37,063 nucleotides of DNA from the NCBI GenBank assembly GCA_964468435.1, contig CAYXVE010000049.1, forward strand, positions 1 to 37,063, given 5' to 3'. Shown here one piece after another: positions 17,065 to 24,910 of this stretch; positions within the stretch are counted from its first letter, which is position 1; every line of letters begins with the position of its first letter. This DNA comes from JBCCTX01 sp964468435 (GTDB lineage: Bacteria > Bacteroidota > Bacteroidia > J057). Under the pieces are notes generated by a model, which saw nothing but the letters and a program-made list of their open reading frames with translations, ran no database searches and was not told where the DNA came from. The position numbers and the translations under genes were made by a program.

Positions 17065-17309
17065 ACAGGTACAGGTAGCGAGCCATTCTGGTTTCAGACA
17101 ATCTTGAACCTCGTCGATCCTGAGATGAAAATCGCTGTCTGATTTGTTCCAGAAAATGGGAATTAAGCCTTCTAAGTGATCATATTCCGCCTGGTCATCT
17201 ACTTAATATGTGCTAAGCCCGAAAAATGCCCCAAACTGTGTATCCTAATATAAATATCTCATCGCATGAGTTCCAGTCTGGTATGCAACAGCTATCTACC
17301 TGTACCTGT
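17065..17309. repeat. 245-bp element bounded by perfect 14-bp terminal inverted repeats
   Basis: ACAGGTACAGGTAG (17065-17078) recurs in reverse complement as CTACCTGTACCTGT (17296-17309). The element fills the space between two convergent genes. Inside it, CCATTCTGGTTTCAGACA (17083-17100) pairs imperfectly with a TGTCTGA...CCAGAAAATGG block (17136-17159), giving a long internal hairpin. No coding frame of length is present. It resembles a miniature inverted-repeat element, but no clear target-site duplication flanks it and no second copy occurs in the window. Confidence 0.5.
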
Positions 17310-17312
17310 GAA

Positions 17313-17858
17313 TTAATCTTTTAATCCAAAGAGTTCCTTTACTTCTTCGTAATTGCTGAAGTCAATCTCGGTTTTGGTAATGGGTATTCCTTCTGCGACG
17401 ATGACGCGTACATCTCCTTCAAACAGATCTCCATCCCGGTCAGTAGCCTTCACGTATAGTGTCACAAAACCGGGATCATACGTGAAATCAAAGACTTGCG
17501 TAAAAGGTGGATCATGATTAATAATAGTAAAGGGAAGGATATTCCAGCGCTCATTTTCATCTACCCTGTAGTAGACTAGTACCAGACCATTGTCAACAAT
17601 GTCCTGAGTTATCTCAGGTACACTAAGGTCCAGAAAGCGAAAAAATTCCGGTTCGCCAGGTTGACCGTCATCTACCCAATCGTCAGCTATGATGACATAA
17701 TTAATACTGAAAACGTTGGCATTGCCATCCAAACCTGGAGGCCCTGGAGGCCCCGGAGGTCCTGGAGGGCCAATAGGTCCCTCAGGACCTCCACATGCCG
17801 CGAAAAACAGTATTATTCCTGCTAGTAATGGTGAGAAGTGGGTAAATTTCATACACAT
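17313..17858 (-). CDS. Collagen-like lipoprotein
   Basis: About 181 residues. A lipoprotein signal (MCMKFTHFSPLLAGIILFFA then AC/GG) places it on a membrane, probably the outer one. Directly after the lipidated Cys are seven Gly-X-Y triplets (GPEGPIGPPGPPGPPGPPGL and DG), a short collagen-like segment. The rest, from NANVFSINYVI to ELFGLKD, is a beta-rich domain with no family I recognise. The open frame reaches 17900, but the signal peptide implies a start at 17858 (or 17852, MKFTHF). The gene stands alone. Collagen-like segments form trimers in other bacteria; with only seven triplets the globular part would have to drive trimerisation, which is inference. Confidence 0.75.
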   Translation of the reverse strand: MCMKFTHFSPLLAGIILFFAACGGPEGPIGPPGPPGPPGPPGLDGNANVFSINYVIIADDWVDDGQPGEPEFFRFLDLSVPEITQDIVDNGLVLVYYRVDENERWNILPFTIINHDPPFTQVFDFTYDPGFVTLYVKATDRDGDLFEGDVRVIVAEGIPITKTEIDFSNYEEVKELFGLKD

Positions 17859-17989
17859 GATATTATCTTTTATTAATTTGGTTGTTAAATATACGGTCAT
17901 GTTTCTAAAGAGATTGCGCTTACCTTGATCTCGTGCTAATAATCGCTATTTTAGAAAAGAAATATTTATCATTCGTGGTAGCTATACTT

Positions 17990-19695
17990 ATGAGAAAATG
18001 GTTAAGAATATTATTGTTTATGCTGCTAGGGTTGCTAGTAGTGATTGGGATGTGGGGATACTTTCATATGAAGGATCGCCACCCAGGTTATACGATAGAT
18101 CTTCAAATATCAGGTGGGCAAAACATTGACACCTATGAAATAGGATTTGCTGCAAAATCCATTACACCACTTTTGTCGGATACATGGGTGGATGTAGATG
18201 GAAATGCAAAATATGAGCCTAAAAAGGGGGATACATACGAAGACTTGAATAATAATGGAAAATTTGATGCGTACTGGATTGCGGGTTTTGGTAAAAAACG
18301 CGCTGCAGCGGGTGTCAACGATTCGCTTTGGGCCAGAGCTATGGTAATAGATGATGGAACACATCGCTATGCATGGGTAGTTTTGGATGCCATAGGGTTT
18401 GGTCATGATGATGTAGTCTCAGTCAGAAAGCTGATCCCGGAAGCTCTTGGTATTACCTATACGTCAGTCCTTAGTACGCATACGCATCAATCCCCAGATC
18501 TAATAGGGTTGTGGGGGCCGACCTATCTTAGTTCTGGTATAAACCCGGAATATATGAAAATGGTTAAGCTTCAGGCTGCTGCGGCTGTTGTGGAAGCCGC
18601 GTCAAGAGTTNNNNNNNNNNNNNNNNNNNNNNNNNNNNNNNNNNNNNNNNNNNNNNNNNNNNNNNNNNNNNNNNNNNNNNNNNNNNNNNNNNNNNNNNNN
18701 NNNNNNNNNNGAAAATGGTTAAGCTTCAGGCTGCTGCGGCTGTTGTGGAAGCCGCGTCAAGAGTTAAGCCTGCAGAACTCAGGATTGCCAGCGATCCCAA
18801 AGGGGCCATACCGTTGGTCAACGATTCGCGGAAGCCCTTTGTGCTTGACCCCAAACTCAGTGTACTTCAGGCTGTAGACCGGGATCAACAGCAAAGCATG
18901 GGTAGTGTCATCATATGGGCCAATCACCCTGAAACGGTCTGGAGTAAAAACCTGATGGTATCATCAGATTTTCCACATTATGTACGTCAGTACGTAGAGG
19001 AGGGGGTCTATTTTCAAGATAGTTTGGTCAAACCAGGCCTTGGAGGCATCTCCCTTTATATCAATGGTGCGATAGGTGGGCTCATGACCACAAATCCGGG
19101 CCATCCAGTGGTAGATCCATTTATTGACACAACATATCAGAAACCTAGCTTTGATAAAGTACGTGCTCAGGGGCAGCATCTTGCACTGCTCTCACTCCAT
19201 GCGCTGGATAGCGCAGAAGTCCTTGAACCTATGAGCCTTTCACTTAGAGCCAGGACTATCTTGCTCCCATTGGATAATCCCCTTTTTAGATTAGGGGCCT
19301 TTTTGGGTGTCCTTGAAAGAGGGATGAGTGGATGGATGAAAATGCGAACCGAAGTTGCATTTTGGGAAATGGGGCCTGTAAGCTGTGTCCAGGTGCCCGG
19401 TGAGATATATCCCGAAATCATCAATGGAGGGATAGAAGCACCGGTAGGGCAGGATTTTACTATTGAGCCATTGGAAACTCCTGCAGTGCGTAGTTTGATG
19501 CCGGGTGATTATACACTGGTTTTTGGACTTGCCAATGACCTGATAGGGTATATTATCCCCCAAAGTGAATGGGATGAGGAAAAGCCTTATTTATACGAAG
19601 ATGAGGGAGGAACATATGGTGAAATCAATTCTGTAGGTCCTAAGACTGCTCCCATAATTTACAGGGAACTGGTTTCCTTGATTGAAAATGAGTAG
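17990..19695 (+). CDS. Neutral ceramidase-like secreted or membrane-anchored hydrolase, split by an assembly gap
   Basis: Neutral/alkaline ceramidases hydrolyse the amide bond of ceramide with an active-site zinc. Here the N-terminal domain signatures are visible: FAAKSITPLL, then STHTHQSPDLIGLWGP, which supplies two zinc-binding His residues, and later SVIIWANHPETVW and YINGAIGGLMTTNPGHPV. The start chosen is the ATG at 17990 (MRKWLRILLFMLLGLLVVIG), an N-terminal membrane or signal segment; an upstream GTG at 17933 is less likely. An aspartate-rich segment (DVDGNAKYEP, DLNNNGKFDAYW) looks like a calcium-binding loop. The N run at 18611-18710 interrupts it, but the 55 bases on both sides are identical and collapsing them gives one open frame of about 516 residues. 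The substrate is unproven; the family also includes non-ceramide hydrolases. Confidence 0.8.
18611..18710. other. Assembly gap of 100 N with a duplicated 55-base overlap
   Basis: The 55 bases before the gap (18556-18610, starting gaaaatggttaagcttcagg) are identical to the 55 bases after it (18711-18765). This is what results when two contigs with an unmerged k-mer overlap are scaffolded with a fixed-length spacer. Real sequence is probably obtained by deleting 18611-18765. Confidence 0.95.
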
Positions 19696-19699
19696 TTAA

Positions 19700-19921
19700 T
19701 CATGATGAATTCAGGGTGCGCTCCCTGCGGGTGGTGATATGCCAGGCAAGTAGTGCCAGAAGAATGAACAGAATCTGAAGAAAAAATCCTACATACAAAA
19801 TTTGATTGGCCTGCTCAAAACGGGAAAGCTTAAGAATTCCGCCGGCAAGGATTACGAGTTCCATAATTGCAGCAAAAGTAATGAATGCAGTCTTCATAGG
19901 AATCAGTTGCTTTTTATTCAT
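19700..19921 (-). CDS. Small two-pass membrane protein, function unknown
   Basis: About 73 residues starting MNKKQLIPMKTAFITFAAIM, with two membrane segments (about 10-29 and 38-58) and a basic C-terminus (TTRRERTLNSS). Upstream ATGs (to 19945) lengthen it without adding a recognisable feature. It loosely recalls the small membrane region of GldL-type proteins, but this is not firm. It ends 5 bases from the stop of the convergent ceramidase-like gene. Confidence 0.45.
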   Translation of the reverse strand: MNKKQLIPMKTAFITFAAIMELVILAGGILKLSRFEQANQILYVGFFLQILFILLALLAWHITTRRERTLNSS

Positions 19922-20117
19922 ACGATCTATTCCGTGAAAAATCACAGCTTAAAATTAAATTACTACTGGGGAGTTGGCTATGGTGCTTTTCTACGATAGA
20001 CGTATGTTAGAAAAATTTTCCTTCCTGGATGTTTACTGTCTTTAAAACAATACTTTAATATTAATCATTGGAGAGAAGGGTTATTGTCACTTTTCGTACA
20101 AAAATGTGTATATTTTT

Positions 20118-21329
20118 TCAAAACAACATCCACTTTTCCATCCACGGATGTAATTTGCGGTGTATGTACCGGTTAAGCATGGGAGATGCAAGGATACTTG
20201 CCATCATGTTGACCTTGGTGGGACGGGTGAAGGCTCGCTGGAGCCTGCGGCTCCATAGCCACTCCAATTGATATCTTCGATACATGTTCTCGTGATAGGG
20301 ATACAGGCTATTCTCATTAAATCTGCCTTGTGAAACAGCCTTAATGATATGTTCTGCTGCCACTTTGGCAGATAGCATTCCTATACCAATACCTTTGCCC
20401 GTAAAAGGTTCAATCAGCGCTCCAGCGTCTCCAAGTAGCATATATCGCTCCCCGGATAATTTGCGATGATGGGTGCTGAGAGGGAGCTTCCATCCTTTGA
20501 CAGACGCTACCTGGGTGGCATCATGGAATCTCCTGGAGATTATAGGGTGATCATGAATCAGTTTGATAAGCATTTCGCGCATATTCAGGTGCTGGTCCCG
20601 TACTCGCTCATTAGGGATATACAGACCTACGTTAAAGTAGTTGCCGGGTAAGGGAAAGATCCAGAAATATCCCGGCAGGGTTTCTGGCAGGAAGTAAAAT
20701 TCCAGGGCGTTTTGGGGAGAAATACGGGTGATCCCTTTGTAGTAAGACCTAATCCCAACAGCATAATATTTCCAATGATAAGCTGGATTATCATTTAGGG
20801 AGTTGTATACAACGGAGTTGTCTCCATCAGCGCCTACTATCAGTGAGGCTGACATAGTATCCTCGGATTGGTCATGGGTTATCATGGATATCCCGACAGC
20901 ATCTTTTTGGGGATTGATGTTGACTACACGAGTGTTTTTCAGGATTCTTGCAAAGGGCGAGGGGGTATGACTAATGAGAAATTGATCGAAATCCATCCTT
21001 TTTCCCGTGTACACAGGAGCAAAAGGAAGCCGATATTCATCGAAACGCAGCGATAGTTCTTTGCCAGAAGGACTAAAAAATTTTATCTCCCATATGGGGA
21101 GAAATGCCTTGTGATTCAGAAAGCTGCTCAAAAGATCAGGGGATATCAGTCCTAGGGTGTGCAACACTTCCAGCGTCAGGCCGTCCCCGCAGACTTTATC
21201 TCTAGGGAAATCATCTTTATCTATCAGCGTGTGAGCTATTCCTCCTTTACTCAGAAATAAAGAGAGCGTGGCACCTGAAGGTCCCCCTCCTACTATACAA
21301 ATGTCGGTATGTTGTGGATTCTTTGAGAT
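20118..21329 (-). CDS. Geranylgeranyl-reductase-type FAD-dependent oxidoreductase
   Basis: About 403 residues of the geranylgeranyl reductase/PHBH-like flavoprotein family, which saturate prenyl chains of lipids or hydroxylate aromatic rings. The N-terminal FAD motif is IVGGGPSGATL, followed by the family motif DFPRDKVCGDGL, then VGADGDNSVVYN, and LGDAGALIEPFTGKGIGIGM as the second FAD-binding block. No ATG, GTG or TTG lies upstream of the FAD motif: the frame opens after a TAA with TTT TTT ATC TCA AAG. An ATC start at 21329, a base change, or an indel in the T6 run must be assumed; the GTG at 21167 would delete the FAD motif. The polyprenyl synthase at 22730-23719, on the same strand, could supply its substrate. 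Confidence 0.75.
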   Translation of the reverse strand: MSKNPQHTDICIVGGGPSGATLSLFLSKGGIAHTLIDKDDFPRDKVCGDGLTLEVLHTLGLISPDLLSSFLNHKAFLPIWEIKFFSPSGKELSLRFDEYRLPFAPVYTGKRMDFDQFLISHTPSPFARILKNTRVVNINPQKDAVGISMITHDQSEDTMSASLIVGADGDNSVVYNSLNDNPAYHWKYYAVGIRSYYKGITRISPQNALEFYFLPETLPGYFWIFPLPGNYFNVGLYIPNERVRDQHLNMREMLIKLIHDHPIISRRFHDATQVASVKGWKLPLSTHHRKLSGERYMLLGDAGALIEPFTGKGIGIGMLSAKVAAEHIIKAVSQGRFNENSLYPYHENMYRRYQLEWLWSRRLQRAFTRPTKVNMMASILASPMLNRYIHRKLHPWMEKWMLF

Positions 21330-21486
21330 AAAAAATTAAGTTAATTCCTCGTTCAACAAGCTTCTATTGAACAATGAAGATAATCAGAACTGGCTAATAT
21401 CTGAAGTCTCAGGAACATAAAAGCTATTCTGTAAACACAGAAAGGTGGGTTTTTGACTCAAAGAGTTATAATTCGATGAAATTTCT

Positions 21487-21550
21487 GATACTTACATTAA
21501 GTACACTTTGATCAAAATTACCCTACTTTGATTACAGAGTGTTAAGTATT
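21487..21550. repeat. Palindromic intergenic repeat, copy A
   Basis: An imperfect inverted repeat of about 60 bases contains TACTTTGATTACAGAGT (21524-21540). The same 17 bases occur in reverse complement at 35652-35668. The left arm has ATACTTACATTAAG and CACTTTGATCAAA, partly complementary to the right arm. It lies between the flavoprotein gene and the serine-hydrolase remnant. Confidence 0.5.
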
Positions 21551-21813
21551 CTGGGCATCATTTTGTCGTCTTGCAATGACATTACTAAGAGGCAAAATAA
21601 TAAGCTGGCTGTGGAAGAAAAGTTGACTCACTTATGCAGCCGCAATTTGGCCGAGGCAAGTTTAATAGAGCCATTCTGGTAGCGGACTCAAATGAAATTA
21701 TCTATGGTCATGCATTTGATTGGGTTGACAAGGAAGAGGGGGATGTACTTACCACACAGACAGTATTTTACATGGGGCTCGCTCGCACATCAACCACTTC
21801 ATTCAGTATTTAA
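21539..21813 (+). pseudogene. Remnant of a beta-lactamase-family serine hydrolase lipoprotein
   Basis: A GTG at 21539 opens a lipoprotein signal (LSILGIILSSCNDITKRQ) and continues to about KLTHLCSRN, where the frame must shift. In the new frame comes FNRAILVADSNEIIYGHAFD then WVDKEEGDVLTTQTVFYMG, the N-terminal strand pattern of class-C-like serine hydrolases. The frame ends (TTSFSI and stop at 21811-21813) before the catalytic Ser-x-x-Lys. About 90 of an expected 350 or more residues remain, with at least one frameshift, so it is not functional. The end overlaps the 3' end of the opposite outer membrane protein gene by four bases. Confidence 0.65.
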
Positions 21814-22670
21814 AACGCAAATCCGAGTGTAATTCTAAATCTCAGAACGGCCCAGGGAAGGGTACCATCTGCATTGACCACATTATCTTCAGCACTCAAA
21901 TCTATGTTAAACTGTGAAGAGAGTGGAAAATCTTCTTCGATAAGCCCTTCTTCTACATCTTCGGCAGCATTGATAGCTATTTCACTGATTAGTATATCCA
22001 GGGCTTCCTGATCGAGCTCATTGGCAACAGTCTGATCGGGTATTTCTACGGTCTCGGTGAGTAATGTAAGCGTTCCTTCTCCCCAGGCAAAACCCCAACC
22101 CAGAGCAAAGTCTACCCCTAGAGCTATTACATCACCCAAGATCCACTGTCCGCCTACCCCTAATCCCAATGCGAGGGCGTTTGTGGAAGCATCTGCGTCA
22201 ATATCTATTTCTACATCCTGAAGGACATAATTTTGACCTTCGTACACAAAGCTGATGACATCATCATCTCGCCAATGAAAAGGAAGAGCCCAGCTGTAAT
22301 TACTATATTTGATCATGCCGCTAAAAAAGAATCCGGTAGGAGCCTCTGCATTTCTACCTGGGTAAAACCTTATTTCTGGCGTAAGGTCAAATCCTTTCCA
22401 TTCTACGCCCTCCCGGAAATATCCTAACTCCCAGTTTCTGTTGAACTCTTCGATTATATCATTTCTATACCCACTGTCAAAAGAGAGTGGAAGTTGAAGA
22501 TTTGTCGTCAGGTTGAGAGACAAATTGGGATTTATCACTCGCTCGTACGAAAGATTTACACTGTTCCATGCCAGGTGTGGTAGGCTGATTTTCACCAGGT
22601 TTACCTGTGCAGGAGATTGCTGAATCCACAGTATAATGAGAGGAATAAGGAAAATACGCAGTAATTTCAT
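21810..22670 (-). CDS. Outer membrane beta-barrel protein (DUF3575-like)
   Basis: About 286 residues. The signal peptide MKLLRIFLIPLIILWIQQSP ends at AQ. The mature part has alternating amphipathic strands (VNLSYERVINPNLSLNLTTN, GFDLTPEIRFYPG, GFFFSGMIKYSNYSW, ALALGLGVGGQWILG) and ends RFRITLGFAF with the terminal aromatic residue of outer membrane barrels. An acidic insertion lies near the end (EEGLIEEDFP). The open frame reaches 22712, but the signal peptide implies the ATG at 22670. It follows the polyprenyl synthase by 59 bases, with an AT-only palindrome at 22673-22691 in the gap. Function unknown. Confidence 0.75.
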   Translation of the reverse strand: MKLLRIFLIPLIILWIQQSPAQVNLVKISLPHLAWNSVNLSYERVINPNLSLNLTTNLQLPLSFDSGYRNDIIEEFNRNWELGYFREGVEWKGFDLTPEIRFYPGRNAEAPTGFFFSGMIKYSNYSWALPFHWRDDDVISFVYEGQNYVLQDVEIDIDADASTNALALGLGVGGQWILGDVIALGVDFALGWGFAWGEGTLTLLTETVEIPDQTVANELDQEALDILISEIAINAAEDVEEGLIEEDFPLSSQFNIDLSAEDNVVNADGTLPWAVLRFRITLGFAF

Positions 22671-22729
22671 CAAGTTTTTTTTAAAAAAACTACATAAGCC
22701 GATTATATACAACTTTTCCGGATTGGTTT

Positions 22730-23719
22730 TTAAAAAGTTCTTTGGGAGATTTCCTCCAGGTACAATTGAATCGGCGTAAAGGAGGTAAGTCCTGCAAGCT
22801 CTTTTGCCAGCTTTAGTGCTTTTGCATGGTAGTTACTGATAAGCTCCTGCGTATGCCTGCCGATTTCTAGTTCATTGTAAAGATGCAATACTTCCTGAAT
22901 CTTTTGATGAGGATTCTGAGTTCGCCTTATATTGAATTGAAGTCGTTCCCGTTGGCTGTAGTCTGATAATTCCAGTGCTTTGAGTAGCAGGTATGTCTTT
23001 TTATTGGCGATGATATCTCCACCGATTTGTTTTCCGAACTTCTGAGAAGGAAAGGCATCCATTAGATCATCCTTAAGTTGGAAAGCAATACCTAATGCCT
23101 CTCCAAATTCCTGGAACTTAGTACGGATGGTAGGATCTGCATCACCTGCAATAGCCCCGAGCCTCAAAGAACCCCCTATAAGCACAGCAGTTTTCTTGCG
23201 TATCATTTCGATATAATCGTTTATGCCTACTCTGGGAGAAGTCTCAAAGTCCATGTCACTCATTTGGCCCTCACAAACTTCCATGGCAATCTCTGTAAAG
23301 GTGGTAATGAGCGTTTCGGCTTTATCCGGAAAATCCTTTACAAGATTTCCCATGGCATAAACCAGTAGGGCATCCCCCGAAAGAATAGCAGTATTTATGT
23401 TCCAAGTTTGATGCACAGAAGGATTACCTCTCCTGAGAGGAGCTTTATCCATGATATCGTCATGCATCAGGGTGAAATTATGAAATAATTCTACAGAAAG
23501 TGCCACGTTGATTGCTCCTTCTGGCTGTTGATGGGTTACTGCGTGATAAGCCAGCATGGTGAGTACAGGGCGTATCCGTTTTGCCTTCAGGGATAATATA
23601 TACTCCATGGGTTGATATAGGTTGTAGGGCTTTTTTCCACAGAAGGCCATATTTTGTAATCGCTGATCAACTAAATTCCTCAGCTCAGAAGTAACACTGG
23701 TAGATGTAATTGTTTTCAT
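22730..23719 (-). CDS. Polyprenyl diphosphate synthase (trans-isoprenyl type)
   Basis: 329 residues. Condenses isopentenyl diphosphate with an allylic diphosphate. The first Asp-rich motif DDIMD is at 87-91 (ELFHNFTLMHDDIMDKAPLR) and the second, DDLMD, at 217-221 (FQLKDDLMDAF). LKAKRIRPVLTML is the early Arg region, GGDIIANKKTYLLLKAL the late Lys region. The product length (farnesyl, geranylgeranyl or longer) cannot be assigned safely. Its surroundings (geranylgeranyl-reductase-type flavoprotein on the same strand about 1.4 kb away) favour a C15-C20 role in lipid or pigment synthesis, as inference. The ATG at 23719 is the first in the frame. Confidence 0.93.
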   Translation of the reverse strand: MKTITSTSVTSELRNLVDQRLQNMAFCGKKPYNLYQPMEYILSLKAKRIRPVLTMLAYHAVTHQQPEGAINVALSVELFHNFTLMHDDIMDKAPLRRGNPSVHQTWNINTAILSGDALLVYAMGNLVKDFPDKAETLITTFTEIAMEVCEGQMSDMDFETSPRVGINDYIEMIRKKTAVLIGGSLRLGAIAGDADPTIRTKFQEFGEALGIAFQLKDDLMDAFPSQKFGKQIGGDIIANKKTYLLLKALELSDYSQRERLQFNIRRTQNPHQKIQEVLHLYNELEIGRHTQELISNYHAKALKLAKELAGLTSFTPIQLYLEEISQRTF

Positions 23720-24331
23720 TGTGCGGCAACCTTTTTGTTTGATGAATTTTACTCGTAAGCTTTACAGCAGGTTTTAGCTGACTGCGCCTACTGGTCGTAT
23801 TTTAAACACAATATGTATGATTACTTCTGTAATTTAACAACCCATACGAAAGTGTGGTTACAAATAAATTTAATCATACGAAAAATAACAATTGTTTAAG
23901 GTAACTTTTGATTCTTTCAACAACTTTACAGATCTTTTGTTCTGCCATTATAGGTTTTTATTGATGAAACATCGATTAGTATTGAAAGAAATATATTTCG
24001 CTAGGGTCGGATAAGTATGGTTTTTGTTAGGCAACGCATCATTTAGGTCGTGCAAACCGACATGTAGGAGCGAGAGCAATATTTAGCACAAATGAGGGTA
24101 GGGAAGCATCACAATTTATTTTTGGGGTACATGGGGGTCTATGCCTGTATTGGAGCCTGTTTTCATCACGATTCCAGAAGGACAGGCCAGGATATGGGGA
24201 TATTTTATCATAAATATGTTGAATGTAAAATTACTTCTTTTCCGCTACATTTGCTCTAGAGCGCTATATAGTGTAACTGCCTTAAAAAGTATTAACTTGT
24301 AGGGGTTAAAGATCTCAGGTCAGTTTTACGA
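23720..24331. other. 612-base intergenic region, mostly empty
   Basis: Between the leftward polyprenyl synthase and the rightward sigma factor. AT-rich, no clear promoter consensus, no RNA gene. The only frame worth noting is 24092-24259 (55 residues), starting MRVGKHHNLFLGYMGVYACI and followed by GACFHH, with a lipobox-like IGAC but no ribosome-binding site. It could be a small lipoprotein or a gene remnant. Confidence 0.5.
24092..24259 (+). CDS. Possible 55-residue lipoprotein-like ORF
   Basis: The N-terminus has a short hydrophobic stretch (LFLGYMGVYAC) ending in IGAC, which fits a lipobox, followed by FHHDSRRTGQDMG. There is no Shine-Dalgarno sequence and no family match that I know. It may be chance or a decayed gene. 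Confidence 0.2.
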   Translation: MRVGKHHNLFLGYMGVYACIGACFHHDSRRTGQDMGIFYHKYVECKITSFPLHLL

Positions 24332-24907
24332 ATGTTGGAAGAAAAAAAATACAAGGATAAAACAAAGCTATTAGCCAAAATAAAGGGAGGAAACCGCCAG
24401 GTGTTGAGAAAGGTGTATGAAGACTACCGGGAATTATTTGGTAAATGGGCCAGAAAACACTTTCAATGTGATGAAAAGTTGATTGTAGAAGCCTATCATA
24501 CTGCGGTCATTATTTTTTACTATCATGTCAAAGAAGAGAAGATAAATAACCGGAACGCAAATATTACAACATATATAATGGCTTTGGGAAAAAATATACT
24601 GGTTGGCATGTTGGATGAGTCTTCTGAAATGATACAAAAGGCTGAAAAAGCGCGCTACGCTGAAATAGATCACACGCTCCTGGATTGCTACCGTGATGAA
24701 TCCAATAAATCCCTGATCAATGGGTTACTAAATCAAATAGGAGAGCCATGCAAAACTGTTTTGGAATTGTACTATCTGAAAGAATATACCATGGAGGATA
24801 TTGCATTCAAGATGGGTTATCAAACAAATGAGGCTGTCGCAAAACGTAAATTTATCTGTTTGCAGCAAATGAGAAAACTCATGCAGGAAATGAACGCCAA
24901 TAAATAA
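24332..24907 (+). CDS. Sigma-70-family RNA polymerase sigma factor (ECF-like)
   Basis: 191 residues with a sigma-2-like first half (LRKVYEDYRELFGKWARKHF and AYHTAVIIFYYHV) and a sigma-4 helix-turn-helix at the end (CKTVLELYYLKEYTMEDIAF, then KMGYQTNEAVAKRKFICLQQ). It should direct RNA polymerase to a dedicated promoter set. The next gene starts 3 bases after its stop and encodes a TM-TPR protein that looks like the anti-sigma factor. This pair resembles sigma/TPR modules that I associate with Saprospiria-type genomes. The target genes are not evident here. Confidence 0.85.
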   Translation: MLEEKKYKDKTKLLAKIKGGNRQVLRKVYEDYRELFGKWARKHFQCDEKLIVEAYHTAVIIFYYHVKEEKINNRNANITTYIMALGKNILVGMLDESSEMIQKAEKARYAEIDHTLLDCYRDESNKSLINGLLNQIGEPCKTVLELYYLKEYTMEDIAFKMGYQTNEAVAKRKFICLQQMRKLMQEMNANK

Positions 24908-24910
24908 TAT

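Noticed and set aside
17933..18877. Treating the two halves around the N run as separate genes
   Set aside because: The identical 55-base flanks and matching frame show one gene interrupted by an assembly artefact.
22673..22691. AT-only palindrome (AGTTTTTTT/AAAAAAACT) between the prenyl synthase and the barrel gene
   Set aside because: Simple homopolymer runs; not a credible terminator or operator on its own.
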